Shown: piece by piece, positions 7,851-16,605 of the stretch
How positions within the stretch are numbered: the stretch's first letter is position 1
Layout: every line of letters starts with the position of its first letter
Source: JAAYBQ01 sp035403465
Lineage (GTDB): Bacteria > Spirochaetota > UBA4802 > UBA5550
Direction of reading: 5' to 3'
NCBI GenBank assembly: GCA_035403465.1
Contig: DAONFG010000009.1
Span: 1-64,000 of the forward strand
Length of the DNA: 64,000 bases
Position numbers and translations under genes: made by a program
Notes under the pieces: model-generated
Seen by the model: the letters and a program-made list of their open reading frames with translations, nothing else
The model's database searches: none
What the model was told of the DNA's origin: nothing

Positions 7851-8876
7851 TTATTTCACTTCAACAAGCCATTTGTGTGTATCTTTGATATCGCCATACT
7901 GGATGCCGGTTAGTGTATTGTAAAGTTTCGTAATAACCGGGCCGGCCTCTTTATCAGAACCGAACTTGAGGTTTTTGCCTTTATAATTAATAGTTGTTAC
8001 CGGTGTTACAACAGCTGCAGTACCAACAGCCCCGATTTCGTCAAAGTCTGCAAGTTCGGCAACATCAACGGGCCGCCGTTCTACTTTCAGGCCAATGTCT
8101 TCTGCAATTTGCGCAAGGCTCATGTTTGTAATACTCGGGAGTATGCTTTTAGACTTCGGTGTTACATAGGAATTTCCCTTGATCCCGATAAAGTTTGATG
8201 TGCTGAACTCGTCTATGTATCTCTTTTCCCTGGAGTCAAGGTAAAGCACAACAGAGTAACCTTTGTCATGGCCCCAGCGGTCGCCTGCAAGCCCTGCCGC
8301 ATAGTTACCGCCAACCTTGCAGTCGCCCACACCGTCAGGTGCAGCACGGTCATAGTTCAGCGCAATAATTGCTTTTACAGGGTGGATCCCCCCCTTGTAG
8401 TAGGGGCCAACAGGTGTTACAAATATTACAAAGATATATTCATCTGCAGGTCCGAGTCCTACACGTGGGCCCGTGCCGATAACAAGCGGGCGCAGGTAAA
8501 GGCTTGCCCCTGTTCCGTAAGGGGGAACAAATCTCCTGTTTGCTGATATAACTTTTTTACATGCATCAACGAACATTGCTTTCGGCATCGGGGGAATTGA
8601 TATTCTTTCAGATGTCTTCTGCAGCCGTTTCCAGTTCTCTTCAGGTCTGAAAACTACGATCTTACCGGTTTTTGTTTCAAAGGCTTTTATCCCCTCAAAG
8701 CACTCCTGGCCGTAGTGCAGGCATGGAGCTGCCATGTGGATATTGAGGTTTTCATCCTGTACAAGTTCGCCCTTTGACCATTTTCCTTTTTTATAATAGT
8801 ACCTGATGTTGAAGTCGGTTTTCTGATAACCGAAGGAGAGGTTTGACCAGTCCATGTTAGCTTTTTCGCTGCTCAT
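7851..8876 (-). CDS. ilvE: branched-chain amino acid aminotransferase
   Basis: A 341-residue PLP enzyme (fold type IV) that interconverts Leu/Ile/Val and their 2-oxo acids. The sequence resembles the eukaryote/Bacillus-type BCAT group: LHYGQECFEGIKAF, LYLRPLVIGTGPRVG, then GDCKVGGNYAAG carrying the likely Schiff-base lysine (Lys187), and EFSTSNFIGI and GTAAVVTPV near the cofactor phosphate. The length is standard. The reverse-strand ATG is preceded by CAGGAGTAA. Upstream is a 395-base AT-rich gap shared with the inositol-phosphate synthase gene. No other ilv/leu genes are nearby. Confidence 0.93.
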   Translation of the reverse strand: MSSEKANMDWSNLSFGYQKTDFNIRYYYKKGKWSKGELVQDENLNIHMAAPCLHYGQECFEGIKAFETKTGKIVVFRPEENWKRLQKTSERISIPPMPKAMFVDACKKVISANRRFVPPYGTGASLYLRPLVIGTGPRVGLGPADEYIFVIFVTPVGPYYKGGIHPVKAIIALNYDRAAPDGVGDCKVGGNYAAGLAGDRWGHDKGYSVVLYLDSREKRYIDEFSTSNFIGIKGNSYVTPKSKSILPSITNMSLAQIAEDIGLKVERRPVDVAELADFDEIGAVGTAAVVTPVTTINYKGKNLKFGSDKEAGPVITKLYNTLTGIQYGDIKDTHKWLVEVK

Positions 8877-9213
8877 TTTATTACTCCTGGTATGTTAAAA
8901 TCTCAGTTGCCTGATCTATCTCGAATAGTTTATGGGATAATGCCAGGCGATTGATATATTGAAATGGCTGGATAATTGCGTAAAACCAGTCGTCCGTTAG
9001 TTATAACTTAACCGGAATTTTATTTTGTCAAGAGTTCATTGAAAAGAAAAGTCCGAAAATACGAAATATTTTAAATTCTTGACTAAATGTATGTCATTTA
9101 TTTTTGTATATATGATCTGCTGGTAAACCGGTTATGTTCCGATACAGTTTATGAATCACCGGAATAGAGCTTTTCTGACAATCTTTTTTATTTAAATAAA
9201 CCGGCTGTTCAAA

Positions 9214-9242
9214 TTGACTATTTACATAAAAACCGCTATTCT
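9214..9242 (+). promoter_or_regulatory. sigma70-type promoter for inositol-phosphate synthase
   Basis: TTGACT (9214-9219), a 17-base spacer and TATTCT (9237-9242) lie 30 bases before the GTG start. The rest of the 8877-9271 gap between the divergent ilvE and this gene is AT-rich and shows no gene; a second TTGACT at 9079 lacks a well-spaced -10. Confidence 0.6.
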
Positions 9243-9271
9243 ATAAAATATCATAATTAAGGAGTCACACC

Positions 9272-10591
9272 GTGGTCCAGAAAAATTCTGACATTAAAAG
9301 TCCTGAAGGAAAACTCGGCATAGTGATACCGGGCCTTGGCGCTGTAAGTACAACATTCATCGCAGGCGTAATGCTCGTAAGAAAGGGGATCAGGCTCCCC
9401 ATTGGTTCTCTCACCCAGATGGGAAAGCTCAGGGTTGGCCGCGGCGAGAACGCAAAAGAGGTAAGCATTAAAGATTTTGTTCCGCTTGCAAGCCTGAACG
9501 ATCTTGAGTTCGCAGGATGGGACATATTCGAGGATACAGTATACCAGTCCGCAAAAAACGCGCAGGTCCTGTCTAACGATGACCTGGAGGCTGTTAAAGA
9601 TGAAATGTCTAAAATAAAACCGTGGAAGGCTGTCTTCAACAGGCATTTTGTAAAGAAGCTCGACGGGAAATGGGTCAAGGAAGCCCCTTCATACTGGGAC
9701 CTTGCGCAGATGGTCAAGGATGATATACTCAGGTTCAAAGAAGAAAAGAAGCTGCCAAGGCTTGTGATGATATGGTGCGGAAGTACCGAAATATACCAGG
9801 AGATGATTCCCGGTGTCCATGATACACTTGAGAATTTCGAAAAGGCCCTGAAGTCAAGCCACCCGAACATAGCACCCAGCATGATCTATGCTTATGCGGC
9901 AATTGATCTCGGCCTGCCGTTTGCAAACGGAGCCCCTAACCTCTGCACCGATATACCCGCGCTGTGGGAACTCGCAGACAAGAGGCGCGTTCCCATGTGC
10001 GGCAAGGATTTTAAAACAGGCCAGACATTCATGAAGACCCTGCTTGCGCCTGGACTCAAGTCAAGGATGCTCGGCATGAGGGGATGGTATTCAACAAACA
10101 TCCTTGGCAACAGGGACGGTGAAGTTCTTGATGACCCGGACTCATTCAAGACAAAAGAGGTAAGCAAACTTTCAGTCCTCGAGCAGATACTGCAGCCTGA
10201 TGACTATCCCGAACTCTACAAGGATTTCTACCACAAGGTTACAATCAACTACTATCCTCCACGAGGCGACAACAAGGAGGGATGGGACAATATAGACATA
10301 TTCGGCTGGCTCGGGTACCCCATGCAGATCAAGGTGAACTTCCTGTGCAGGGATTCAATACTCGCGGCCCCGATCGTGCTTGACCTTGTCATCTTCCTTG
10401 ACCTTGCGTCAAGGGCTTCACTTGCCGGCAACCAGGAATGGCTCTCGTTCTACTGGAAGAGTCCCATGCACGCGCCGAATGAACTTCCCGAGCATGATAT
10501 ATTCGTACAGCTCATGAGACTTAAAAACACACTGCGCTGGTTCATGGATGAGCCGCCTGTAACATATCTCGGTTCCGAGACATATAACTGA
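9272..10591 (+). CDS. ino1: myo-inositol-1(3)-phosphate synthase (INO1 family)
   Basis: A 439-residue protein of the NAD-dependent isomerase that turns glucose 6-phosphate into inositol phosphate, first step to phosphatidylinositol or inositol solutes. The Rossmann motif GLGAVSTTFIAGV is at the N-terminus. The conserved core FANGAPNLCTDIPAL, GKDFKTGQTFMKT, GWYSTNILGNRDG and the DNIDIFGWLGYPMQIKVNFLCRDSILAAP tract carry the catalytic lysines and substrate loop. The start is GTG with a GGAG site at 9261-9264. It has its own promoter and a downstream hairpin, so it seems monocistronic. No inositol monophosphatase or PI synthase is in the window. Confidence 0.93.
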   Translation: MVQKNSDIKSPEGKLGIVIPGLGAVSTTFIAGVMLVRKGIRLPIGSLTQMGKLRVGRGENAKEVSIKDFVPLASLNDLEFAGWDIFEDTVYQSAKNAQVLSNDDLEAVKDEMSKIKPWKAVFNRHFVKKLDGKWVKEAPSYWDLAQMVKDDILRFKEEKKLPRLVMIWCGSTEIYQEMIPGVHDTLENFEKALKSSHPNIAPSMIYAYAAIDLGLPFANGAPNLCTDIPALWELADKRRVPMCGKDFKTGQTFMKTLLAPGLKSRMLGMRGWYSTNILGNRDGEVLDDPDSFKTKEVSKLSVLEQILQPDDYPELYKDFYHKVTINYYPPRGDNKEGWDNIDIFGWLGYPMQIKVNFLCRDSILAAPIVLDLVIFLDLASRASLAGNQEWLSFYWKSPMHAPNELPEHDIFVQLMRLKNTLRWFMDEPPVTYLGSETYN

Positions 10592-10602
10592 TAATCTGTT
10601 CC

Positions 10603-10636
10603 GGCACTGCGGGATCCACGGGGACCACGCAGTGCC
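10603..10636 (+). terminator. hairpin after ino1 without T-run
   Basis: GGCACTGCG (10603-10611) pairs perfectly with CGCAGTGCC (10628-10636) across a 16-base loop. It lies 12 bases after the ino1 stop. No T-run follows, so it may be an attenuator or mRNA-end stabiliser rather than a full terminator. Confidence 0.55.
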
Positions 10637-10663
10637 GAATATAACTGTTTACCGGGGTATGTC

Positions 10664-11710
10664 ATGTTATTCCAGTTCAGGGCCGCTGCATCCGCAATCA
10701 TCTCAACTCTTCTCTTCATGTCTGTCAACCAGGCGCTCTTTTCGCAGGATTCAGGACCCGCAGCAGCCGGTGACATCTACCTGCTAAGAAACGGCAGGAT
10801 AATCCACATAGCCGGAACTGATCCCGAGGAGCTGAACCTTAACGGTGATGTTACGGCCGTCTTTACTGCGGATTCAGGCGTCTACTATGTCAGGCACGAT
10901 GACCAGGGCTACACCGCGGGTTTTTATACACCGGGACCTGCCGGGAGCGGTGAATACCAGGTACTGCACCAGTCATACACGGTCGAAAGGTTCATTGTAT
11001 CCGAAAAAATAATTTATATACTCTTTAAAAAGCCGGGCGAACTTGCCGGTTCAGGAAGCAATGAACTTTTGAGGATTAATCCTGCCACCGGTTTGATAGA
11101 TACCGTTGATCAGGTTTCTGATTTCGGCCTTGTGCGCGGCACGGTTTTTATTCTCCGCGGCAGGGAAATCCAGTACAACGGCGGATCAATCCCTCTCATG
11201 ATTGAGGGGGATATGCATGTCAGGGCAGTTGTTGATGACAGGCTCGTGCTGGTCGGGAGCGGCGAAGAGACCGAGGTCTGCGACGTTGTAGAGGGGCGGA
11301 ACATCTACCAGTACAGCGGTACAGGAAGTTTCCCGGTGAATGAGGAGTATAACCTTGTTTTCGAATTTGCTGATACAGGGGTTTCAGGCGGTGCGTCAGA
11401 TCCCGATGGCAGCATGGTCTACTACAATATCATCATAAACGGCTACGAGGATGAAAGGACTGAAACAGCCCCCGGCCGGGTGACGAAAACATCATACCTG
11501 CTACTTGACCCGGGCAGGAGCTATCTTGTCCGCGTGGAGAGGTGGGAACTTGACAGGGTTAAGGGAAAATACGTCAGGGCGAACAATGTCATGCAGCCGG
11601 GTGAACTGAAAGTTTTTGTACCGGAAAACAGGGGGCTGAAGATAATCGTGGAGTTTACAGGTTCAGGTTATAATATCAGGCAGGGTGTTTACAGGGGCAA
11701 TGAAAAATAA
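10664..11710 (+). CDS. secreted beta-rich protein of unknown function
   Basis: I do not recognise the family. The 348-residue product has a Sec signal peptide (about residues 1-28, cleavage near ALFSQ) and then repeated short beta-strand units (DIYLLRNGRIIHIAG, VYYVRHDDQGY, TVFILRGREIQYNGG) suggesting a beta-propeller-like N-terminal part. The C-terminal 100 residues contain YYNIIINGYEDERTE and a fibronectin-like strand pattern. The protein is expected in the periplasm or at the cell surface. It lies between the ino1 hairpin and a convergent secreted protein gene, sharing a two-way terminator with it. Confidence 0.7.
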   Translation: MLFQFRAAASAIISTLLFMSVNQALFSQDSGPAAAGDIYLLRNGRIIHIAGTDPEELNLNGDVTAVFTADSGVYYVRHDDQGYTAGFYTPGPAGSGEYQVLHQSYTVERFIVSEKIIYILFKKPGELAGSGSNELLRINPATGLIDTVDQVSDFGLVRGTVFILRGREIQYNGGSIPLMIEGDMHVRAVVDDRLVLVGSGEETEVCDVVEGRNIYQYSGTGSFPVNEEYNLVFEFADTGVSGGASDPDGSMVYYNIIINGYEDERTETAPGRVTKTSYLLLDPGRSYLVRVERWELDRVKGKYVRANNVMQPGELKVFVPENRGLKIIVEFTGSGYNIRQGVYRGNEK

Positions 11711-11713
11711 AAA

Positions 11714-11737
11714 GGAGGCCTTAATGGTCTCCTCTTT
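11714..11737. terminator. bidirectional terminator between convergent genes
   Basis: GGAGGCC (11714-11720) pairs with GGTCTCC (11726-11732; one G-U pair) around TTAAT. On the plus strand TCTTTAT follows. On the minus strand the stem is followed by TTTTTATTTTT, a strong U-tract. It can serve both flanking genes. Confidence 0.75.
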
Positions 11738-11762
11738 ATCTGAAACAATCAAAGGGGTTTTA

Positions 11763-12635
11763 TTATTTGCTGTCGTTTATTACAGCTGTCTTCCTCTCGT
11801 CTTTCTGCACTATCTTCTGCATCTCTTTAAACTCTACAGAGTCCCTGCCGTATTTAAGTTCAACAGCCTTGAGTATCGCCTGGTTCTTCCTGTTCCTGTA
11901 GAATGCGACTTCCTCATCCGGTGCGGCGCGGCTGTTATCAAGAATTGTTTCCATGAACGCGTAGCAGCTTGAAAGATACTTGTATGCCCATTCGTCCTTT
12001 CTTGTCTCGTCAGTCAGTTCTATGTATCTTTCCAGAATCGGGATACAGGGCTTGAGGTTCCCCAGGTCATACTGGGTTGATACGTATATCCTGTACAGGA
12101 CCACTTTGAAGTTGATGTACCTGGGATCGCTTTTTATTTCATTCGAGTTAATCTCATCAAGAAGATTAATCGCCCTTGTGAAATATGTAACAGACTTGGT
12201 TTTGGCCGTGACTTTAACGCCGGCGACATATCTGTCCTGCGCATTCTTTCTGTCAATTTCCTGCCAGTACCATTTTTCAGCGAGGTATTTCTTTTCCTTG
12301 AATTGTTCTCTTGTCCTTGAAATATCAGCAACCATATCATCAAGTATATCAACACCCTTGGAGTATTCATCCTTTGCCATTTTAAGGCGTGAATCTGAAT
12401 AGTCCCTGCTGAGCTTTTCAAGGTCCTTGATTGACTTTATATACGGTTTATAATCTTCAGTTCTCCAGCCTTCACTGGCGGGCTGGTTAATGTTTCTTTC
12501 CTCGGTATCGCTTGTGATTGTACCGTCTGTAGTGCTTCCTGTACCCTGTGCCATAACCGCGGCTGAAAATAGAGATAGTATAATTGCTATCCCAAACAGT
12601 ACAGGTAGTTTTCCATTAAAATATCCTGATTTCAT
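11763..12635 (-). CDS. secreted all-helical protein, possible FcpA-like flagellar/periplasmic protein
   Basis: A 290-residue protein with a signal peptide ending at AVMAQ (about residue 30). The mature part is almost wholly helical with heptad- and TPR-like spacing: DLEKLSRDYSDSRLKMAKDEY, WYWQEIDRKNAQDRY, then CIPILERYIELTDETRKDEWAYKYLSSCYAF, and a charged tail. From memory, its length, leader and helical repeat layout resemble the Leptospira flagellar-coiling proteins FcpA/FcpB, but I cannot align them here, so this is only a suggestion. It is a single gene with a strong terminator. If correct it would support spirochaete origin and periplasmic flagella. Confidence 0.6.
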   Translation of the reverse strand: MKSGYFNGKLPVLFGIAIILSLFSAAVMAQGTGSTTDGTITSDTEERNINQPASEGWRTEDYKPYIKSIKDLEKLSRDYSDSRLKMAKDEYSKGVDILDDMVADISRTREQFKEKKYLAEKWYWQEIDRKNAQDRYVAGVKVTAKTKSVTYFTRAINLLDEINSNEIKSDPRYINFKVVLYRIYVSTQYDLGNLKPCIPILERYIELTDETRKDEWAYKYLSSCYAFMETILDNSRAAPDEEVAFYRNRKNQAILKAVELKYGRDSVEFKEMQKIVQKDERKTAVINDSK

Positions 12636-12944
12636 AATTACCCCTTCAAAACTGTGTATTGAGCTTAGTATAATAATCGACTTTATAAGATCAAATATTT
12701 ATCGATTTTTATGAATATTCCTGTAAAAAATGATAAAGAATGCAGCTTATGACAGGAACAGGGAGTGAATAAAAAAGACAATTTATCTTGACATCAACCT
12801 TTATGAGAAGCTTATTTATTACTGTCACTGCGAAGCATGAAGGCAAGCATTATAGAAACATCATGTTTCGTGCTTGCAGGCTGCCATCGTGGCAACACTG
12901 CCGTGGCGGTCTGTTCCGGCAGATTTAACAGTAAGCATAAAAAT

Positions 12945-13046
12945 ATGAATTTTTCTGAACAGATTGCTTCACAGCGTTCGCAATTACAAAAGGCTGATAC
13001 GCGGCCTGAGAACAACAGTAAAATAAAAACAGAAGTTACGGAATGA
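12945..13046 (+). CDS. possible 33-residue peptide coupled to the DnaC-like gene
   Basis: The ATG at 12945 opens a 33-residue frame (MNFSEQIASQRSQLQKADTR and on) whose TGA overlaps the next start as ATGA. Such overlap is usual for translational coupling. The peptide is polar and Gln/Lys/Glu rich. The ribosome-binding site is poor (AGTAAG), and the frame is open further upstream through a region with degenerate repeat sequence. It may be real or a chance reading frame. The rest of the 12636-13042 gap shows no other feature. Confidence 0.3.
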   Translation: MNFSEQIASQRSQLQKADTRPENNSKIKTEVTE

Positions 13047-13846
13047 TAAAAAAGAACAGGGAACAATTCTGCTCATATTGTGAGTATACGGGGATAATTT
13101 TCAATCCATCATTTGAAGTTACCGGTGACAATGTCCTGTCTCCATGCCCCAAGTGTGTTGTGACAAAATGCAGGTGCGGCGGCGAGGACCCGTATTATTA
13201 TTTTGAAAATGATAAGATCAGTCCCTGTTCATGCCGGGATACGCGTATGAAGATCGAACGCATCCTCGAAATCTATTATGCTTCAGGTATAGACAAAAAG
13301 TTCAGGTGGAAAAATATAAGTGATTTTAAGGTGGGGAATAATAAACTCGCTTCAGAGGCGCACAAGGCCGCTTATGATATAATCACAAATTTTCCTGACG
13401 TAAAAAAGGGTCTCTACCTCTGGGGGAACCCTGGTACGGGAAAGACGCTTCTTTCGACAATAATACTTACAGAGCTGATAAGGCACTATGCTGTGCCTGG
13501 CAAATTTATAAAAATCTCGCGGAATTTTTTCAACCTGCTCCGTTCAACATTCTCTGAATCATCCCAGCTGTACGGGCAGTCAGGCATGATAGAGAAGGAG
13601 TTTGCTAATGTTGACGTCCTGGTAATAGATGATTTCGGTGTGCAGCGCGATTCATCCTGGGAGCAGGAGACTCTCTACAACCTCGTAGACGCAAGGTACG
13701 AGGGGGAAAAATTCACAATCATCACTTCGAACAATAATCCTGAAAAAACCCTCAGGGAACTATCAGAGGGCCGCATACTTTCAAGGCTGAAGGAGATGTG
13801 CCGTATCCTTGAACTGAGCGGTGAGGACTACAGAGAGAAAAAATAA
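13043..13846 (+). CDS. DnaC/IstB-like AAA+ ATPase with N-terminal Cys cluster
   Basis: A 267-residue ATPase. The Walker A motif is GNPGTGKT (128-135), Walker B is VLVIDDFG (near 193), and sensor TSNNNP follows. The N-terminal 65 residues carry eight cysteines in C-x2-C, C-x2-C, C-x-C and C-x-C pairs (Cys10/13/35/38/43/45/62/64), a likely zinc-binding helicase-interaction domain as in DnaC/DnaI-type loaders. Expected role: loading DnaB on DNA or a related replication task. It ends one base into folK (TAATG), so the two are co-translated. No transposase is adjacent, so an IstB role is unlikely. Confidence 0.85.
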   Translation: MIKKNREQFCSYCEYTGIIFNPSFEVTGDNVLSPCPKCVVTKCRCGGEDPYYYFENDKISPCSCRDTRMKIERILEIYYASGIDKKFRWKNISDFKVGNNKLASEAHKAAYDIITNFPDVKKGLYLWGNPGTGKTLLSTIILTELIRHYAVPGKFIKISRNFFNLLRSTFSESSQLYGQSGMIEKEFANVDVLVIDDFGVQRDSSWEQETLYNLVDARYEGEKFTIITSNNNPEKTLRELSEGRILSRLKEMCRILELSGEDYREKK

Positions 13847-14286
13847 TGGCCGCTGTTTACATTGGACTCGGCAGCAACCTGGGCAGCAGGGAACATTTCC
13901 TGTCCTCTGCCCGTAAAAGGATTGCTGAAAGTGCAGGTGACGTGATAGCGGAATCTACGGTTCTCGAAACAAAGGCAGTGGACTTTACGCAGCAGCCTGA
14001 TTTCCTGAACCAGGTAGTAAAAATTGAAACAGACCTTGACCCCATGCAGCTCCTTGAAACATTAAAACGCATAGAAACAGAAATCGGCCGCAGCAAAACC
14101 TTCCACAAGGGACCCCGCGAGATCGACCTTGACATACTGCTCTACAATGGCATGGTTCTTAGCAGTGACAGGCTGGTGATACCCCACCCGGCTATTGTTC
14201 ACCGTGACTTTGTGATGCAGCATCTGGTTGAACTTGATCCGGAACTGCGCGATCCTGTTACCGGGATGAAGTACAGGGACCTTTAA
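13846..14286 (+). CDS. folK: 2-amino-4-hydroxy-6-hydroxymethyldihydropteridine pyrophosphokinase (HPPK)
   Basis: A 146-residue folate-pathway enzyme that transfers pyrophosphate from ATP to 6-hydroxymethyl-7,8-dihydropterin. The N-terminal YIGLGSNLG, the KAVDFTQQPDFLNQV substrate loop, the HKGPREIDLDILLY signature (Mg-binding Asp pair) and IPHPAIVHRDFVMQHL are all standard. The length is slightly short of the E. coli protein but complete. The start overlaps the upstream DnaC-like stop (TAATG), and a strong terminator follows, making a two- or three-gene operon. No folP or folB is alongside. Confidence 0.95.
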   Translation: MAAVYIGLGSNLGSREHFLSSARKRIAESAGDVIAESTVLETKAVDFTQQPDFLNQVVKIETDLDPMQLLETLKRIETEIGRSKTFHKGPREIDLDILLYNGMVLSSDRLVIPHPAIVHRDFVMQHLVELDPELRDPVTGMKYRDL

Positions 14287-14292
14287 ATATCC

Positions 14293-14335
14293 CCCCGGTA
14301 GCCCCGTTATGCATAACGGGGCTACCGGGGTTTTT
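14293..14335 (+). terminator. Rho-independent terminator after folK
   Basis: CCCCGGTAGCCCCGTTAT (14293-14310) pairs perfectly with its complement (14313-14330) across a 2-base centre, followed by TTTTT. An 18-bp perfect stem is unusually long for a terminator. Confidence 0.93.
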
Positions 14336-14435
14336 CCGCGGCTATCACCGAATAAAAATTTTTTCTCTCCTTAAAATTTCCTTATATTAAAACATCACCG
14401 GGGGATTTACCTTCAAAATAATCTCCCTAATATTA

Positions 14436-14464
14436 TTGACTAATGGATCTATTTTTATTTTAAT
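14436..14464 (+). promoter_or_regulatory. promoter upstream of gap
   Basis: TTGACT (14436-14441), a 17-base spacer and TTTAAT (14459-14464) would give a leader of roughly 45 bases before the gap ATG. The gene has a strong AGGAGG ribosome-binding site. Confidence 0.5.
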
Positions 14465-14516
14465 GCCGGTTGTCAGTTATCATATACTGCTCCGGCGGAC
14501 CTAAACAGGAGGAATT

Positions 14517-15527
14517 ATGGGAGTAAAACTTGCAGTTAACGGTTTTGGAAGGATTGGAAGGAACGTTGTACGGGCAGTTTTTCTATACCCCGACAAATAC
14601 AGCGGGATTGAAGTGGTGAGCATCAACGACCTCACTGACGCAAAAACACTGGCGCATCTTTTCAAGTACGATTCGATATTCGGCGTGTTCGAGGGTGACG
14701 TTAAGCATGATGAAACATCGATCACCATAAACGGTAAAAAGATTATTGTGCATTCAGAAAAAGAGATTGCCAGGCTCCCGTGGAAAGCAGAAGGGATCGA
14801 CGTGGTGATCGAATCAACAGGAAAATACACTGACGGTGACAAGGCGGCAGCGCACCTGGACTCCGGTGCTAAACGGGTAATTATCTCCGCCCCGGCAAAG
14901 GGAGAGGATATAACAATTGTCATGGGCGTGAATGAGAGTGCGTTCGATAAAAACAAGCACAAGGTTATATCAAACGCTTCATGCACAACAAACTGCCTGG
15001 CGCCTCTTGTTAAAGTTCTCAATGATAAATTCGGGATTGATAAAGGACTCATGACAACTATCCATTCATATACAAATGACCAGAAGGTGCTCGATGCACC
15101 TCACAAGGACCTGCGCAGGGCCAGGGCTGCAGCCATGTCCATGATACCTACAACCACTGGCGCAGCCAAGGCCGTGGCGCTTGTTATCCCCGAACTTAAG
15201 GGCAAACTGGATGGCGGTGCGATTCGTGTCCCCACACCGGATGTTTCCATTGTTGATTTTACATGCATTGTAAAAAAGGAGACAACAACGGATGAGGTTA
15301 ACGCAGCAGTCAAGGCAGCTGCCGAAGGCCCGCTTAAAGGAATACTCCAGTATTGCGATGTTCCGCTTGTCTCAGTGGATTTTACAGGTAACCCGAACTC
15401 GTCAATTTTTGACGCTGAACTTACCAAGGTCTCGGGCGGGAATTTTGTGAAGGTCCTCAGCTGGTACGACAATGAGTGGGGCTATTCATTAAGATGCATT
15501 GACCTGGCGCTTCACGTGGCAAAGTAG
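14517..15527 (+). CDS. gap: glyceraldehyde-3-phosphate dehydrogenase, type I
   Basis: A 336-residue NAD-dependent glycolytic enzyme converting glyceraldehyde 3-phosphate and phosphate to 1,3-bisphosphoglycerate. The Rossmann motif NGFGRIGR starts at residue 8, INDLTD (Asp38) marks NAD preference, SNASCTTNCLAP carries the catalytic Cys156, and TIHSYTNDQ carries the catalytic His. The C-terminal WYDNEWGYS signature is intact. AGGAGGAATT precedes the ATG. tpiA follows after a 188-base gap filled by a dispersed repeat; the phosphoglycerate kinase gene that often sits between them is absent here. Confidence 0.97.
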   Translation: MGVKLAVNGFGRIGRNVVRAVFLYPDKYSGIEVVSINDLTDAKTLAHLFKYDSIFGVFEGDVKHDETSITINGKKIIVHSEKEIARLPWKAEGIDVVIESTGKYTDGDKAAAHLDSGAKRVIISAPAKGEDITIVMGVNESAFDKNKHKVISNASCTTNCLAPLVKVLNDKFGIDKGLMTTIHSYTNDQKVLDAPHKDLRRARAAAMSMIPTTTGAAKAVALVIPELKGKLDGGAIRVPTPDVSIVDFTCIVKKETTTDEVNAAVKAAAEGPLKGILQYCDVPLVSVDFTGNPNSSIFDAELTKVSGGNFVKVLSWYDNEWGYSLRCIDLALHVAK

Positions 15528-15544
15528 ATAGTACAATGATGAAT

Positions 15545-15665
15545 GTCATTGCGAACGACCAGCGGGAGTGTAGCAATCTGTTTTGGATGCATGTAGTTGA
15601 TATTATTTGCGAACTGGTTAAATCCCTGACAGATTGTCGCGTCGCTAAAGCTCCTCGCAATGACG
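15545..15665. repeat. dispersed palindromic repeat (MITE-like) between gap and tpiA
   Basis: GTCATTGCGA at the left end and TCGCAATGAC at the right end form terminal inverted repeats; inside, GCAATCTGT faces ACAGATTGTC. This is the common CATTGCGA...GCAATCT / AGATTG...TCGCAATG mobile palindrome pattern of many uncultured bacteria. It splits what would otherwise be a compact gap-tpiA operon. Weaker similarity (CACTGCGAAG) may exist near 12824. Confidence 0.75.
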
Positions 15666-15715
15666 CGTCATATAGACTGGTTTGATGTAACAATACAATT
15701 ATTAAAGGTAAACCA

Positions 15716-16468
15716 ATGACCCGTAGAGAAATTTTCGCCGGAAACTGGAAGATGTACAAGACCTCTGCAGAGGCAGATGCCCTTGTAAGGGAACTTGTTG
15801 CCGGCCTTGATAAAAAGCCGGGGAGGGAATACGTAATTTTCCCGCCGTTTCCCTATATCAGGGATGTTTCAGCAATATGTTCGGGCACCCTCTTCCGTAC
15901 GGGCTCCCAGAACCTGTACCATGAAAAACAGGGCGCGTTCACAGGCGAGGTTTCCCCTTTAATGGTGAAGGACTGCGGCTGCAGTTTTGCTCTTATAGGC
16001 CATTCCGAGCGGAGGCATATATTCCACGAAACCGATTCCGATGTGAATAAAAAAGTCCGGGCAGCGCTTGATGCGGGCCTTGAGCCCATGGTCTGTGTCG
16101 GGGAACTCCTTGAGGAGAGGGAAAAGGGCGAAACTGCAAAAATCCTGAACAGGCAGATACGTGACGGGCTTGCCGGGTTTTCAGCACAGGATTTTGCGCG
16201 GATTACGATTGCATACGAACCTGTATGGGCGATTGGTACCGGTAAGGTCGCCACACCTGAAATGGCCGATGAAGCGCACGGGATTATAAGGAATATACTG
16301 AAAGATACTGCCGGGGCCGGGATTGCTGAAAATATGCCCGTTCTCTACGGCGGATCGGTTAAACCGGATAATATTGATGGATTGTACAGGATGGACAACA
16401 TAGATGGCGTTCTTGTGGGCGGAGCCAGTCTTGAATCCGCATCGTTCCTGAAGATTATCAACGTTTAG
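15716..16468 (+). CDS. tpiA: triosephosphate isomerase
   Basis: A 250-residue TIM-barrel enzyme interconverting dihydroxyacetone phosphate and glyceraldehyde 3-phosphate. All catalytic residues are visible: Lys12 in GNWKM, His96 in LIGHSERR and Glu168 in AYEPVWAIGTG, with the loop-6 lid and the phosphate-binding LYGGSV and GVLVGGASL motifs. AAAGGTAAACC gives a modest ribosome-binding site before the ATG. It follows gap and precedes secG, a common glycolysis-secG order. Confidence 0.97.
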   Translation: MTRREIFAGNWKMYKTSAEADALVRELVAGLDKKPGREYVIFPPFPYIRDVSAICSGTLFRTGSQNLYHEKQGAFTGEVSPLMVKDCGCSFALIGHSERRHIFHETDSDVNKKVRAALDAGLEPMVCVGELLEEREKGETAKILNRQIRDGLAGFSAQDFARITIAYEPVWAIGTGKVATPEMADEAHGIIRNILKDTAGAGIAENMPVLYGGSVKPDNIDGLYRMDNIDGVLVGGASLESASFLKIINV

Positions 16469-16525
16469 GGCATTCCCGATAATTCAATATTTACAGGGTC
16501 TAATGGTTGGTAGCCACTTCATAAG

Positions 16526-16564
16526 CTCCGCAGGGCTCCCTGCGGGGCTGGAAACGGAGTTTTT
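16526..16564 (+). terminator. putative terminator after tpiA
   Basis: CTCCG (16526-16530) can pair with CGGAG (16555-16559), enclosing a CGCAGG/CCTGCG hairpin, and is followed by TTTTT. It sits 58 bases after the tpiA stop. Confidence 0.5.
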
Positions 16565-16605
16565 GGGACCGCACTATAGTTTTTGCATCGGCATATAACT
16601 ATTTC

